The notes: generated by a model from the sequence alone, not told the origin. 64,000 nt of DNA from DATARH01 sp963847345 (GCA_963847345.1 CAWJZU010000010.1:33947-97946); one strand, 5' to 3'. Counted from the first letter of the stretch, positions 20,044 to 29,898 are shown. Numbers and translations are program-made.

Positions 20044-21021
20044 ATGGCGCGAACCGTTGATTGGGAAATTCCGAGCGAGTTCCAGCCGAAGCCGGAGGAT
20101 TTCGACTTCGACCTCGAAGGCGCGCTCGGCGCCGTGCTGGGATTGCAAGCCACTGTCCCCGAGGACGCCTTTACCGCCACGACGCTCGGCACCGAGCGCG
20201 CCGGGTCGGGTGTGCTGATCCGCAAGGACGGGCTGGTTCTGACGATAGGCTATCTGATTACCGAGGCCGAATCGATCTGGTTGACTTCGACGGTCGGCGG
20301 CGCGGTGCCGGCGACGGTGCTCGGCTATGATCAGGAAACCGGGTTCGGACTGGTGCAGGCCTTAGGGCGCCTCAACGTGCCGCCGCTTGAAATCGGCGCC
20401 AGCCAGCGGGTCGGCGCTGGCGACCGCGGCGTGGTCGCGGCCGAGGGCGGCCGCCGACACGCCGTCGCGGCGACGGTCGTCGCGCGCCAGGAATTCGCCG
20501 GCTATTGGGAATATCTGCTCGACCGCGCTATTTTCACGGCGCCGGCGCATCCATTCTGGGGCGGTGCGGCGCTGATCGGCGGCGATGGCAAGCTGCTTGG
20601 CATCGGATCTCTGCATGTCCAGCACTCGAACGGCCGCGAGCTGCGACGCGACGTCAACATGATCGTGCCGATCGACCTGTTGGCGCCGGTCCTCGACGAC
20701 ATGCTGACCTATGGCCGTCCGAACCGGCCGCCGCGGCCGTGGCTCGGCCTCTACGCCGCCGAGGTCGAGGACGCCATCGTCGTGGCCGGGCTGTCCGAAC
20801 GCGGGCCGGCGAGTAAAACCGGGCTGAAACCGGGCGACCGCATCGTCGCGGTGCGCGACGAGCCGATCTCGACCCTGGCCTCGTTCTGGCGCCGCGTCTG
20901 GGCGAGCGGCCCGGCCGGCAGCGAGGTGGTGTTGCAGATCGCGCGGGACAAGGAGACGATGCGGGTGCGCATCCCCTCAGCCGATCGCACCCGCTTCCTG
21001 AAGGCGCCGAGGCTGCACTGA
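20044..21021 (+). CDS. HtrA/DegP-like protein with PDZ domain, catalytic triad lost
   Basis: A 325-residue protein with the trypsin-like S1C fold (about residues 30-220) and a PDZ domain (about 235-315, AEVEDAIVVAGLSERGPASKTGLKPGDRI). In active HtrA the catalytic His sits in a TAAHV-like motif, the Asp in a TDLAL-like motif and the Ser in GNSGGP. Here the matching stretches read LTIGYLITEA, ETGFGLVQAL and HPFWGGAAL, so all three residues are gone. No signal peptide is seen, so it may be cytoplasmic. The start at 20044 (MARTVDWEIPSEF) is preferred over the frame opening at 19879, which runs through the groES upstream region. It may act as a PDZ scaffold or chaperone. Confidence 0.78.
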   Translation: MARTVDWEIPSEFQPKPEDFDFDLEGALGAVLGLQATVPEDAFTATTLGTERAGSGVLIRKDGLVLTIGYLITEAESIWLTSTVGGAVPATVLGYDQETGFGLVQALGRLNVPPLEIGASQRVGAGDRGVVAAEGGRRHAVAATVVARQEFAGYWEYLLDRAIFTAPAHPFWGGAALIGGDGKLLGIGSLHVQHSNGRELRRDVNMIVPIDLLAPVLDDMLTYGRPNRPPRPWLGLYAAEVEDAIVVAGLSERGPASKTGLKPGDRIVAVRDEPISTLASFWRRVWASGPAGSEVVLQIARDKETMRVRIPSADRTRFLKAPRLH

Positions 21022-21128
21022 GAAGCGCGAGCGTCGGCGCGCCATGTTAGCCGCGCGTAGCTGGCGTTAAGCGCCGCTCAAACCCGGCCTGCGTGCCGTT
21101 GTCGACCCTGTTAAGTTGGCGTTCGCTT

Positions 21129-22043
21129 ATGCGTTCACCTTATTTGTCGCGGGATGGCGTGGCGCGGCGCCTGTTGTGTTTCGGACTCGGTTACAGCGCG
21201 CGGGTCCTCGCCGGCAGGCTCATCGCCGAGGGCTGGGAAGTGCGCGGCACCGCACGCGATCCGGACACCGCCGTCGCGCCGCGCGGTTGCGCGATGTACC
21301 GTTTCGACCGTGAGCACCGGCTGCCGGCTTCCGCTTTCGACGGCGTCACGCATATCCTCGTCTCGGTCCCGCCGGACGCGGCCCCCGGCGCGACGAGCGA
21401 TCCGGTTCTCGATACGCACGGGGAGGACATCGCCGCGCGTGCCGGCCTCGCCTGGCTCGGCTATCTGTCGACCACCGGGGTGTACGGCGATCGCGACGGC
21501 GGTTGGGTCGACGAAAAATCCGAGCTGCGCCCGAGCGGCGAGCGCGGCCGGCGGCGCGTCGCTGCGGAGACCGGCTGGCTCGATCTGTGGCGTCGCCGCT
21601 TCGTGCCGGTGCAGGTGTTTCGGCTCGCCGCGATTTACGGTCCCGGCCGCGGCCCATTCCAGGCGCTTCGGGCCGGCACCGCGAAGCGCATCGTTAAGCG
21701 AGGGCAGGTCTTCTCGCGCATCCATGTCGATGATCTGGCGAGCGTGCTCGCCGCATCGATCGCCCGGCCGCGACCCGGCGCGGTATATGCTGTCTGCGAC
21801 GACGAGGCGGCCCCGCCTGAGGCGGTCATCGTCTATGCGGCAGGGTTGCTCGGGATGGAGCCGCCGCCGCCGGTGCCGTTTGAGGAAGCCGGATTATCGG
21901 CGATGGCGCGCAGCTTCTATGACGACAACAAGCGGGTGTCGAACACAAGGATCAAGAGCGAACTCGCAGTGGCGCTGCGCTATCCGACCTACCGCGAGGG
22001 CCTGGCCGCGATCCTGCGCGAGGAGGCGAGAGGCTTGCCCTGA
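21129..22043 (+). CDS. NAD(P)-binding epimerase/dehydratase-like (YeeZ-type) protein
   Basis: An extended SDR-like protein of about 304 residues. The nucleotide-binding glycine motif is LLCFGLGYSARVLAGRL. STTGVYGDRDGGWVDE resembles the active-site region, and RLAAIYGPGRGPFQALR and FSRIHVDDLASVL are typical of the SDR_e group. The catalytic YxxxK is not evident, as in many YeeZ-like members. The start at 21129 skips a non-conserved 12-residue extension. The function is unknown. Confidence 0.72.
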   Translation: MRSPYLSRDGVARRLLCFGLGYSARVLAGRLIAEGWEVRGTARDPDTAVAPRGCAMYRFDREHRLPASAFDGVTHILVSVPPDAAPGATSDPVLDTHGEDIAARAGLAWLGYLSTTGVYGDRDGGWVDEKSELRPSGERGRRRVAAETGWLDLWRRRFVPVQVFRLAAIYGPGRGPFQALRAGTAKRIVKRGQVFSRIHVDDLASVLAASIARPRPGAVYAVCDDEAAPPEAVIVYAAGLLGMEPPPPVPFEEAGLSAMARSFYDDNKRVSNTRIKSELAVALRYPTYREGLAAILREEARGLP

Positions 22044-22105
22044 CCGGCGGCATCCGGCAAGTTCGCCGACACGTTCGCGTCCAGCCGCTTTCGGGGAGAA
22101 ACGCC

Positions 22106-23174
22106 ATGCCCGCTTACAACGTGCTGATCATGGGGGCGTCCTACGGGTCGCTGCTCGCCACCAAGCTGCTGTTCGGCGGCCACAAGATCACGATGATCTG
22201 CCTGCCGGCCGAAATCGAAGCGTTCAACGGCGAGGGCGCGGTCGTCCGGCTGCCGGTGCGCGGCCGCAAAGACCCGGTCGAGCTGAAGTCGAAAATGCTG
22301 CCCGGCAGCCTGCGCGCCGCCGGTCCCGGTGACGTCAAGCCGGCCGATTTCGACCTCGTCGCGCTGGCGATGCAGGAGCCGCAATACCGCTCGCCGGGCG
22401 TGCGCGAACTGCTCGACGCCGTGGCGACGAGCCGGGTCCCGTGCATGTCGATCATGAACATGCCGCCGCTGCCCTATCTGAAGCGCATCCCCGGTCTCGA
22501 TACCGATAAGCTCAAGGCGGCGTTCACCGACGCCTCGGTGTGGGACAATTTCGAGCCCGGGCGCCTGACGCTGTGCAGCCCCGACCCGCAGGCGATCCGC
22601 CCGCCGGGCGAGAAGATCAACGTGCTGCAGGTTACGTTGCCCACCAATTTCAAGGTGGCGCGCTTCGAACTCCGACGCGTCGACGAACATCCTGCGCCAG
22701 ATGGAGCGCGATATCGAGGCGGCGCGCTACAACCCCGGCGACGGCGAGATCCAGCTTCCGGTCAAGCTCAGGGTGCACGACTCGATTTTTGTGCCGCTCG
22801 CGAAGTGGGCGATGCTGCTGTCCGGCAATTACCGCTGCGTGACAAAGGACGGCGCGATCGACATCAAGGACGCGGTGCATCGGGACGTCGAAGAGTCACG
22901 GTCGGTGTACAACTGGGTCGTCGGGGTCTGCGAAAAGCTCGGCGCGTCAGCCAGCGATCTGGTGCCGTTCGAGAAATACGCGGCCGCTGCCAACGATCTG
23001 GTGCGTCCGTCATCGGCGGCGCGGGCGCTGAACAACGGCGTGCCGAACATCGAGCGCACCGACCGCCTCGTGCAGCTGATCGGCGCGCAGCTCGGGATGC
23101 GGCACCCGGTCGTCGACCGTACCGTCGCACTGGTCGACGAGAGGCTGGCCGCCAACCGGCAGAAGGCCGCTTAG
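22106..23174 (+). pseudogene. Ketopantoate reductase-like dehydrogenase (frameshifted)
   Basis: The first frame starts MPAYNVLIMGASYGSLLATKLL (nucleotide site) and runs to about 22,669. The second frame continues SDASTNILRQMERDIEAARY through the C-terminal helical domain to 23174. Removing the C at 22670 restores ARFESDASTNILRQ and a protein of about 355 residues. The fold resembles ApbA/PanE-type 2-dehydropantoate 2-reductases or related dehydrogenases. Without the repair the product would lack the C-terminal substrate domain. Confidence 0.65.
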
Positions 23175-23344
23175 CGTCGGGGCCAAAAACCGCAGGGTGT
23201 AGGGTGGAAAAGCGCGCTGCGCGCCTTCCGCCTTACGCGATGCATCTTCATGCCCTTGCCGCCGCCTCGAACGCCGCGAAAATTGCCGTAATCGCATGGC
23301 AAACTGCCCTTCGTTAACCGGCGACGAGGCGCGGCGATGCGCGG

Positions 23345-23560
23345 TGTTAATTCCCTGTTCGGCGTCGGACATTTCGCTGTTCGGGTCTGCCGAAGTCCCA
23401 GTTCGGGTGAGCCGAATTCCCTGCTCAGGGCGTCGGTAACCTGGCCGGATAACCCCTAACCCTCTGTCCGAAATGAAGAAAGCCGACAAAAGCCCGGCTC
23501 GGAATGGGGAAATTCCCTGCCGCAGGGAATTTCCGCTGCCTCGCGGCGGTCGAGACCGAC
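23345..23560. repeat. Cluster of AATTCCCTG repeats in an intergenic region
   Basis: The 470-base gap between 23175 and 23644 carries several copies of AATTCCCTG-like words spaced through GC-rich sequence (near 23,348, 23,412 and 23,512). They end in a palindrome GAAATTCCCTGC / GCAGGGAATTTC at about 23,511-23,534. The same palindrome is found next to the left end of the IS1595-type transposon (42,779-42,804), with a looser copy near 46,624. I see no gene here. Confidence 0.55.
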
Positions 23561-23644
23561 CAGTGGGCAGGGGTGTCCATCCTGCATTCCGGTCGCGAAC
23601 GGATGGCGCTACTCGATCGCGACTCAGAGCAATTGCCCCACCGA

Positions 23645-24905
23645 TTATTTCTTGGCGATCGCGCGCTCGGCTTTTGACGGGGTGAGCTTCTCGGGGTGGA
23701 CGATCGTCTTGTTGACGGCGCTGCGGGCCGTGCCGAGCGTCGGAAACTCGGTGTCGGCGCCCTCGCGCTGCAGCACATAGACGGTCGCGACCGGCTTGCG
23801 GCTGAGCTGGTCGGCGGTGGTGCGCTTGACGATCGTCCAGTGCACGCGCCGCGTCTCGCCGCCGTCCTCCTCGACATCCTCAAAACCGCGATCGACAATC
23901 GCATCGACCGAGTACAGCTTCTGCTCGACCCGTCTTGGCGGTCCTCCCCGGCCGTCGCGGTCGCGACGATCGCCGCGATCCCGCGGCCCGCCGCGACCCT
24001 CGGCGCGGCGCTCGCGCCCGTCGGCACCCCGATCTGCGGCGCCGCGTTCGGCCCCGCCCTGTCGCGGCGTGCCGCGGCGTTGGCCCGCGTACTCGCCGGA
24101 CGGTCCTGCCGCCCGCCCCGCTTCGGCCGCTCGCTCTTGCCGGACGCCCGGCGCCGCGGCATCGGTCGGTCGGCGGCGCCGCCGCCCGCGTGGGCGCGCC
24201 GGTCCGCCCCCGGCTTCCGCGGTCTTCGCGGCAGCCTCTCCGGACGTTGGCGCGGCCGGCTCGCCTCCCAGCGGCGCGTGGCGGCGTTGTCGGCGCGGCA
24301 CGCTGAAGCTGCGCTGTCCGGGCGCGAGCGCGGCGCGGATCGCAGCAATCGCCGGCGGCGCGCTATCGCCGTCCGGGATCGGGTCGCTGTGACCCGGCAG
24401 CAGTCCGAGCACCGGCGGCCGGCGGCGGCGCCGGCGGTTGCGGGTGCGCAGCCGCAGCAGCGGGCGGTCGGCCGCAGCGCCTTCCGGAACTCCCTCAGTA
24501 CCGACCTCGGGCAAGGCTTCGCCGCCGCCATGCGCGACGGCGATTTCGGCGACGACTGAGGCCGGCCGGGGTTTCTCCGATCTCTGTCGCGACATCCGCG
24601 TCGCGGAAGCCCGCGTCACTCGGAACCGTTTCGCCCGAAAACGGCTCGCTCCGGGCGCCAGCTTCGTTCGCGGCCAAGGCCTGCGCGGGACGCCGACGAC
24701 GGCGGCGCCGGCGGGGACGCGGCGAACCCTCGCCGGCATCGGAAGCGCTCTCGCCGCCTGCTTCGGCTGCGGGCGGCGCATCGGCCCCTTCGGCCGGGTT
24801 GCCTGCTTCGCTCAAGCCCGGCGCGGTTTCAGCTCTCGCTGCCGTATCGCTACCGTTCAGCTCGCGCTCTGTGGCGGGAGGGCCGGGGGCGGTTTCGGTC
24901 GAATC
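23645..24905 (-). pseudogene. Arg/Pro/Ala-rich protein with conserved C-terminal domain (frameshifted)
   Basis: The conserved part is the C-terminal 95 residues (KLYSVDAIVDRGFEDVEE to TPSKAERAIAKK), a small alpha/beta domain of unknown role. The rest is disordered and highly charged, with runs of Arg resembling RNA-binding or DUF4167-like tails. The N-terminal frame (GTG at 24905, VDSTETAPGPP) and the C-terminal frame join if one base is removed at about 24,565 within GGCCGGCC. That gives a protein of about 420 residues. An ATG at 24953 in the first frame is an alternative start. The high-GC repeats make indel errors easy here. Confidence 0.5.
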
Positions 24906-24989
24906 CACGTTCGTTCTCTCGATGCACTCTTTAGCGCCGCTTGCCGATGCCACGCTGGATTATGCCTCGTTGGGCCGACGACGCTGCGA

Positions 24990-25814
24990 TCAGCCCAACT
25001 CTATCGCTCGCCAGAAATCAAGGGAAGCGCGGGCGCAGCGCTCCGGCACGAGCAGATTCACGCCATGCCCGTAACCCTCGATCAGGTCAAGGCGGGCCTG
25101 TGGCAGCCGCCCGGCCAGCGCGCGCTGCTGCGCAGCGGCGATGCGGCTCTTGTCGCCGCACAGCAGCAGCACCGGCACGGAGATGCCGGCGAGCAGCGGC
25201 TGCGTGTCCACCGCCTCGAAGCAGTCGTGCATCGCGGCGGCTGTCTCGGGCCGGGTGCGGTCCATCTCGGCGACCACCCAGTCGCACAGGCGCGGATCGG
25301 CTCGTGTCAGGTCGAGGCGATAGCCGAGGGTCTGCCGGCACCACTCGCCGACCCCGTAAGCACGCATCGCCGCCGAGGCGCTCTCCCGGTCGAGCGCGTA
25401 GATGCGCTTGATTTCGTCCGGAATGCGGCCCGGCGTATTGCACAGCACGAGGCTGGCGATGCGCCGGGGATACGCGGCGGCGAGCAGCACCCCGATAATG
25501 CCGCCCGACAACTCGCCAACCCAATGCACCCGTTCGAGACCCAGCGCATCAAGCGCCGCGATCACCTGCGCCGCGATGGCTTCAGGCGTATAGCCGTAAC
25601 CGGCCGGCGGCGGATCGGAGTCGCCGCAGCCGAGCAGGTCCGGGCGATAGACGCGGCGGGTCTCGGCGATGGCCGGAACCCACCGGTTCCAGAACCGTGC
25701 GTTGCGCGCGAAGCCGTGCATCATCACGACTGGCAGCGTCGCGTCCCACGGCCACAGATAATTGTCGACGGCGCAGTGCAGCGCCGCCCCGTCGGCCATT
25801 GGAATCATAGGCAT
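24990..25814 (-). CDS. Alpha/beta hydrolase with nucleophile Ser replaced by Leu
   Basis: A 274-residue alpha/beta hydrolase. It has the oxyanion-loop stretch MMHGFARNARFWNRWVPA, a nucleophile-elbow region VHWVGELSGGIIG, a late acidic residue in LLCGDKSRIAAA and a catalytic His in EGYGHGVNLL. In relatives the elbow reads GESxGG; here the Ser codon position is TTG (Leu), one base from TCG. The neighbouring Ser may not align with the nucleophile. The start at 25814 (MPMIPMADGAALHC) has AGGAG six bases upstream. It may be inactive or carry a single-base error. Confidence 0.75.
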   Translation of the reverse strand: MPMIPMADGAALHCAVDNYLWPWDATLPVVMMHGFARNARFWNRWVPAIAETRRVYRPDLLGCGDSDPPPAGYGYTPEAIAAQVIAALDALGLERVHWVGELSGGIIGVLLAAAYPRRIASLVLCNTPGRIPDEIKRIYALDRESASAAMRAYGVGEWCRQTLGYRLDLTRADPRLCDWVVAEMDRTRPETAAAMHDCFEAVDTQPLLAGISVPVLLLCGDKSRIAAAQQRALAGRLPQARLDLIEGYGHGVNLLVPERCARASLDFWRAIELG

Positions 25815-26387
25815 TCGCAATCTCCTCTCCAACGGCGTCATTGCGCGGCGCTGCGCGCCGCCCGAGCGTCTGCCCCGGACCTGATCCGGGGATAAATTCC
25901 GCGTACTCGTGACCTTACCGACCGCACCTTACCGACCACCGCCATCGCCGGCGAGCGATGATCGGCTGCCCTCCGCCGGCGGCGATGCGTGCCGAATTTC
26001 GTCTCGATCCCACCGCGCTCCGAAACCGGCCTTAAGGCCGGTGATGCCACGCTGGCGAGTCTGCGGCGATGAACCCAGACCGCCTCTGGGGTCTGTTCGC
26101 ACTTGAGCCGCGCGGTGCAGAGGCGCAGCGACCGATCGTTGACTTCGCGTGGGTATCGTGAACGAGCGTGTTACGATCCCCGTTTCGTGCCCTAAAAGGG
26201 ACTGGTTCCGTGTAGACAGCCGGGCTGCGACAGTGGAAGAGGACCACATGATTATGTCCAACATGCTGGGCTGCTCGGGTTCGCCAGCTTGCGCCGCCGT
26301 TATGTCAAGCCTGATGAGGGCCTGACCGGCTCTGGCGCTAGCAGGCCCCGGAGCGATTCCTGACTTGGAACACTGCGAGATTCCGCC
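25815..26387. other. 573-base intergenic region with a palindrome and a 25-codon ORF
   Basis: It holds a hairpin CCCCGGACCTGATCCGGGG at about 25,873-25,891, of the same kind as the one at 33,939-33,961. A 25-codon ORF on the plus strand (26248-26325, MIMSNMLGCSGSPACAAVMS) has GAGGA five bases upstream and two Cys, but I recognise no family. No clear promoter for the acyl-CoA dehydrogenase gene could be identified. Confidence 0.35.
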
Positions 26388-28145
26388 ATGCCCTATGCCG
26401 CACCCGTGGAAGAAATGCAGTTCGTGCTCGACACGCTGGCGCCATTGGAGGGCCTCGTCGAACCCGATGTGGCCGCTGCGATCCTCGGCGAGGCCGCCCA
26501 CTTTGCCGCCGCCGAGCTTGACCCGCTGAACCAGAAGGCCGACCGGATCGGCAGCGTGCTCGAAAACGGCGTCGTGCGCACCCCGCCCGGGTTCCGCGAG
26601 GCCTATCGCCGCTATGCCGAGGCCGGTTGGATGGGGCTGCAATGCGATCCGGCCCATGGCGGTCAGGGGCTGCCGATGTCGCTGGCGACTGCGGTGGTCG
26701 AGATGTGGAACTCGGCCTGCATGGGCTGGGCGTTGTGCCCGCTATTGAATTTCGGTGCCATCGAGCTGCTGCAGGCACACGGCTCGGAGGAACAGAAGCG
26801 GCTTTATCTGGGCAAGCTGATCGCCGGCGAATGGACCGGCACGATGAACCTGACCGAGCCGCACGCCGGCTCGGATCTTGGCGCGCTGCGCACCCGCGCC
26901 GTGCCGGCGCGCGACGGTCGCTGGGGCGACCACTACCGGATCAGCGGCCAGAAGATCTTCATCACCTATGGCGACCACGATCTGACAGACAACATCGTCC
27001 ACATGGTGTTGGCCCGCACCCCGGACGCGCCGCCCGGCAGCCGCGGCATCTCATTGTTCCTCGTGCCGAAATTCCTGCCCGACAGCGACGGCAAGCCCGC
27101 CGAGCGCAACGATCTCAGGCCGCTGCGGGTCGAGGAAAAGCTCGGCATCCATGCCTCGCCGACCTGCGTCATGTCGTTCGGCGAGGATGAGGGCGCGATC
27201 GGCTGGCGCATCGGTGAGGAAAATCGCGGCCTCGAATGCATGTTCACGATGATGAACAGCGAACGGCTGCTGGTCGGGGTGCAGGGCGTCGCGATCGCCG
27301 AACGCGCCTATCAGCAGGCCCGCGATTATGCCCGCACGCGTGTCCAGGGCGTACCGGCCGGGATGAAGCGCGGCGATAGCCCGGCGGCGCCAATCGTGCA
27401 TCACCCCGATGTCCGCCGCATGCTGCTGTCGATGCGCGCCGGCACCGAGGCAATGCGGGCGCTGAGCTATCTCGCTGCCGCTTCGATCGACGCCAGCCGC
27501 CAGTCCGGCGACGACAAAGCGCGGTTCCGGGCAACGCGGCGGGCAGACCTGCTGATCCCTATCGTCAAGGCGTGGTCCACCGATCTCGGCGTCGAGATCG
27601 CCTCGACCGGCATCCAGGTGCATGGCGGGATGGGCTACATCGAGGAAACCGGCGCCGCGCAATATCTGCGCGACGCGCGGATCGCGCCGATCTACGAAGG
27701 CGCCAACGGCATCCAGGCAAATGATCTGGTCGGCCGTAAGCTCTGCCGCGACGGCGGCGAGGCGGCGCGCGAGCTGTTCGCCGAAATGCGACCGATCCTG
27801 TCCGAGATCGGCGCAAGAGCCGGGTGGGAGTTGATGCATCGCGGTCTCGCCGAGGGGCTCGACGTGCTGGAGCACGCGACGGCCTATCTGGTCGAGGCCG
27901 ACCCGGCGCTCGCGGCGGCGGGTTCCTCGCCATATCTGGCGCTGTTCGGCACGGTGGTGGGCGGCTGGCTGATGGCGCGCCTCGCGCTCGCCGCGGAAGA
28001 CCGTTCCGGCGATCTGCGATTTGCCACCGCGAAGCGAGCGACCGCCCAATTCTACGCCGAGCACTTCCTGGCGCGCGCCCCCGCATACCTGCCGGCGATC
28101 GAGCACGGCGCGACGGTCGTTGATTTCGACCCTGACCTCTTGTGA
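26388..28145 (+). CDS. Acyl-CoA dehydrogenase (long, DmdC/AidB-like group)
   Basis: A 585-residue FAD flavoenzyme, longer than the usual 380-residue acyl-CoA dehydrogenases. It has the N-terminal helical domain, the FAD/substrate stretches MNLTEPHAGSDLGALRT and KIFITYGDHDL, the fatty-acyl site region CMFTMMNSERLLVGVQG, and the catalytic-base region PIYEGANGIQANDLVGRKL. A C-terminal extension of about 120 residues matches the Z-type domain of methylmercaptopropionyl-CoA dehydrogenase-like proteins. It oxidises an acyl-CoA thioester at the alpha-beta bond. The chain or branch specificity is not readable. It stands alone, with no CoA ligase next to it. Confidence 0.88.
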   Translation: MPYAAPVEEMQFVLDTLAPLEGLVEPDVAAAILGEAAHFAAAELDPLNQKADRIGSVLENGVVRTPPGFREAYRRYAEAGWMGLQCDPAHGGQGLPMSLATAVVEMWNSACMGWALCPLLNFGAIELLQAHGSEEQKRLYLGKLIAGEWTGTMNLTEPHAGSDLGALRTRAVPARDGRWGDHYRISGQKIFITYGDHDLTDNIVHMVLARTPDAPPGSRGISLFLVPKFLPDSDGKPAERNDLRPLRVEEKLGIHASPTCVMSFGEDEGAIGWRIGEENRGLECMFTMMNSERLLVGVQGVAIAERAYQQARDYARTRVQGVPAGMKRGDSPAAPIVHHPDVRRMLLSMRAGTEAMRALSYLAAASIDASRQSGDDKARFRATRRADLLIPIVKAWSTDLGVEIASTGIQVHGGMGYIEETGAAQYLRDARIAPIYEGANGIQANDLVGRKLCRDGGEAARELFAEMRPILSEIGARAGWELMHRGLAEGLDVLEHATAYLVEADPALAAAGSSPYLALFGTVVGGWLMARLALAAEDRSGDLRFATAKRATAQFYAEHFLARAPAYLPAIEHGATVVDFDPDLL

Positions 28146-28460
28146 CGCGCCGGAACGCCGCGCGGCTACACCGTGTCACGACCTGTCCCCCGACGCCGCC
28201 GGCGCCAAATTCCGCCGCCTTTATGTGATACACGGCATCTCACTTGGATTGGTCGGGCAAGTCCGACAGGCTGGCAGCACAATCCGATGACACGATTTTG
28301 GAAATTTGCGGTAAGATTCCTTGCAGAAATCAGCAAGGGCAATCCTGGAAAGCAACCATTTGGTTGCGTTTGGCCCAGACGGAGCCTACGGGTTGACAGC
28401 GTCTCTGGCTGCTCGGAGGTTTCGCAAAAGAAGGGTCACCGAACTCTGGAGGAGGCATTC
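28146..28460. other. Intergenic region upstream of the DUF1326 gene
   Basis: 315 bases without a gene. A TTGACA at about 28,393 could be a -35 box, but no convincing -10 box follows at the right distance. I see nothing else. Confidence 0.3.
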
Positions 28461-29063
28461 ATGGCGTATCACCTCGAAGGACGATTGCTCGAAGTATGCG
28501 ATTGCCGCGTCTTGTGTCCGTGCTGGATCGGCGAGGACCCCGATAACGGGACCTGCGACTCGGTGCTCGCCTACCGCTTCGACAAGGGCACGATCGACGG
28601 GCTCGATGTCGGCGGACGCACCGTCGCGATCGTCTCGCACATCCCAGGGAACGTGCTCGCGGGCAATTTCCGCGTCGCGCTGTATCTTGATGAGGGCGCA
28701 TCAGATGCGCAGCACCAAGCGCTCGTCGATCTGTATAGCGGCAAGCTCGGTGGCCCCGTCGCGGAACTCGCGAAACTCGTCGGCGAGGTGATCTCGGTCG
28801 AGCGCGCCCCGATCCGTTTCGACGTCAACGAAGGGCGCGGAACACTGACGATCGGCGACATTAGCCACGCCGAGCTCGAACCCTACAAGGGTCCGGACGG
28901 CTCGACGACGGTGTTGAGCAACACGATCTTTTCGACCGTGCCGGGGGCGCCGGTATTCGTCGGCAAGGCGACCCGATACACCTCGAAGCATCCGGCGCTG
29001 GGGCACGATATCGACCTGAAAGACCACAACGCGCTGCAGAGCACGTTCGTGTTCGACGCTTGA
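28461..29063 (+). CDS. DUF1326 domain protein
   Basis: A 200-residue protein whose N-terminus MAYHLEGRLLEVCDCRVLCPCWIGE (given in part; the Cys cluster CDCRVLCPC is the key) matches DUF1326. The Cys cluster and a Cys in NGTCDSV look like a metal or redox site. The start at 28461 has TGGAGGAGG directly upstream. DUF1326 genes are commonly next to DUF2182 membrane-protein genes, as here (46-base gap), so the two probably work together. A role in metal handling is an inference. Confidence 0.85.
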   Translation: MAYHLEGRLLEVCDCRVLCPCWIGEDPDNGTCDSVLAYRFDKGTIDGLDVGGRTVAIVSHIPGNVLAGNFRVALYLDEGASDAQHQALVDLYSGKLGGPVAELAKLVGEVISVERAPIRFDVNEGRGTLTIGDISHAELEPYKGPDGSTTVLSNTIFSTVPGAPVFVGKATRYTSKHPALGHDIDLKDHNALQSTFVFDA

Positions 29064-29109
29064 GATCGCGGCAGACGGCGGCGGAGACGCACTGAACCGA
29101 AGGCTCACC

Positions 29110-29895
29110 ATGCGGACCCGACGCTGGTTCTTGCCGATTGCGGGGGTGCTGACCGTTGCGGCGTGGGTGGCGCTGCTTTTGTGGCAGCAAAGCCCGTATG
29201 CCCGCTATCTCGACCACGGCAACTGGACCGAAACCGGGTTTGGAGCCGGACTCTGCGCCGCGCTCCCGGCGGCTGGATGGGCGCTGCCGGTCGCGCTCTA
29301 TGTCGGCGGCTGGCTGCTGATGATCTCGGCGATGATGCTGCCGACAGTCGTTCCGCTGCTGGACCGCTTCGACCGGCTCGTCTCGCAGCGGCCCGATCGC
29401 GGCTGGCTGCTGGCTCTGGTGATTGGCGGATATATGCTCGCCTGGTTTGCTTTCGGCATGGCAGCGCATCTACTCGATGCCGTGGTGCAACAGGCGGCCT
29501 CGCAATCGGATTGGTTGTTGTTCAACGGCTGGATCGCCGCCTCGCTGGTTTTGTCCGGAGCCGGGTTGTTTCAGTTCAGCCGGCTCAAGTACCACTGTCT
29601 GGTTCGCTGCCGCACGCCGCTGAGCTTTATCACGAAACATTGGCGCGGTCGCACGCCGCTGCGCAACGCACTGTTGCTCGGGCTGGACCACGGCGCCTTT
29701 TGTGTCGGGTGCTGCTGGGCGATCATGCTACTGATGTTCGTCGTCGGCACCGCGAGCCTCGGCTGGATGCTGCTGCTCGGGGCAGTGATGGCGCTGGAGA
29801 AGAACACATCCTGGGGTGGCCGGCTCAGCCGCCCTCTCGGCGCGCTGCTGCTCACCGCCGCCGGCGCGCTGGCCGGCGTCAATCTGTTTGCATAA
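29110..29895 (+). CDS. DUF2182 integral membrane protein
   Basis: A 261-residue protein with about six transmembrane segments (for example FLPIAGVLTVAAWVALLLW, LYVGGWLLMISAMMLPTV and LGWMLLLGAVMALEKN). Conserved features of the family are AMMLPTVVPLL, a Cys pair near KYHCLVRCRTPLSF, and LGLDHGAFCVGCCWAIMLLMF with His and Cys residues that could bind metal in the membrane. It is the partner of the upstream DUF1326 gene. Its transport or insertion function is not known. Confidence 0.85.
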   Translation: MRTRRWFLPIAGVLTVAAWVALLLWQQSPYARYLDHGNWTETGFGAGLCAALPAAGWALPVALYVGGWLLMISAMMLPTVVPLLDRFDRLVSQRPDRGWLLALVIGGYMLAWFAFGMAAHLLDAVVQQAASQSDWLLFNGWIAASLVLSGAGLFQFSRLKYHCLVRCRTPLSFITKHWRGRTPLRNALLLGLDHGAFCVGCCWAIMLLMFVVGTASLGWMLLLGAVMALEKNTSWGGRLSRPLGALLLTAAGALAGVNLFA

Positions 29896-29898
29896 CAA

